DNA of 22,282 nt from NCBI GenBank assembly GCA_018066165.1, contig JAGHRX010000186.1, positions 1 to 22,282 on the forward strand, read 5' to 3'. The notes beneath the pieces are model-generated. The model made no database searches, had not been told where the DNA came from, and worked only from the letters and a program-made list of their open reading frames with translations. The DNA is from UBA1723 sp018066165 (lineage in GTDB: Bacteria > Bacteroidota > Bacteroidia > Bacteroidales > Paludibacteraceae). Positions 22,224 through 22,282 of the stretch are shown here, piece after piece; the stretch's first letter is position 1; every line of letters begins with the position of its first letter. A program made the position numbers and the translations under genes.

Positions 22224-22282
22224 ATGAGAAAGAAAATCGTAGCAGGTAACTGGAAGATGAATACTACTCTTCAGGAGGGTAT
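22224..22282 (+). CDS. tpiA: Triosephosphate isomerase, N-terminal fragment
   Basis: Only the first 19 codons lie in the window. They read MRKKIVAGNWKMNTTLQEG, the standard N-terminus of triosephosphate isomerase, including the catalytic lysine in NWKMN. The enzyme interconverts dihydroxyacetone phosphate and glyceraldehyde 3-phosphate in glycolysis. The gene is cut by the window edge, not visibly damaged. It has its own promoter and follows the DoxX-like gene, as in related Bacteroidales. Confidence 0.95.
   Translation, partial: MRKKIVAGNWKMNTTLQEG

Overview
The window reads as a chromosomal segment of a Bacteroidota bacterium, most likely order Bacteroidales. The grounds are: promoters of the form TTTG-N19/20-TAnnTTTG instead of sigma70 boxes; no consistent Shine-Dalgarno sequences; Bacteroidota-specific families (DUF5606, DUF4491, DUF1599, a DoxX/MauE-like membrane protein next to tpiA); and a type IX secretion C-terminal domain (CHU_C, gliding-motility-associated). 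Genus cannot be fixed from the sequence alone. I see no insertion sequence, integrase, phage gene, CRISPR array or rRNA.

Layout: (1) 1-520, intergenic sequence with a heptamer tandem repeat and hairpins, and a small exported protein on the minus strand. (2) 677-4682, a plus-strand run of a periplasmic M16 zinc peptidase, an uncharacterised protein with a possible nuclease-like motif, and a small DUF4491 membrane protein. (3) gyrB with its own promoter and a strong terminator, followed by the convergent DUF5606 gene. (4) 7550-9970, a compact membrane operon: TM2 protein, DUF2752 protein, and an M48 metallopeptidase with an N-terminal membrane module; the last two overlap by four bases. (5) tRNA-His(GTG) with a near-perfect promoter and its own terminator. 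(6) A small lipoprotein gene. (7) 11020-18366, one 2448-residue secreted protein: signal peptide, seven RCC1-type propeller blades, a long array of Ig-like modules, and a CHU_C type IX secretion sorting domain. (8) birA, ruvX, def, DUF1599 and a DoxX-like gene in a tight plus-strand series, then the first codons of tpiA under its own promoter.

Housekeeping functions are DNA topology (gyrB), biotin attachment (birA), Holliday-junction or rRNA processing (ruvX), N-terminal deformylation (def), glycolysis (tpiA) and histidine decoding. The accessory interest is in the giant T9SS cargo, the TM2-DUF2752-M48 membrane operon, and the unannotated DNA between genes.

The most unusual signal is intergenic. 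Short repeats with a strict 7-base period (unit AATGCNN or AATNNNN) lie directly after gyrB, the giant gene and birA. One copy folds into a 52-bp near-perfect palindrome, and one supplies the last codons and stop of birA. Two other heptamer units (CAGGTTT and AGCTGAG) occur elsewhere in the window. Several terminators also share the stem core GGAGACG/CGTCTCC. GyrB carries EGGSA where the family has EGDSA, at the position equivalent to E. coli Asp426, a known quinolone-resistance site.
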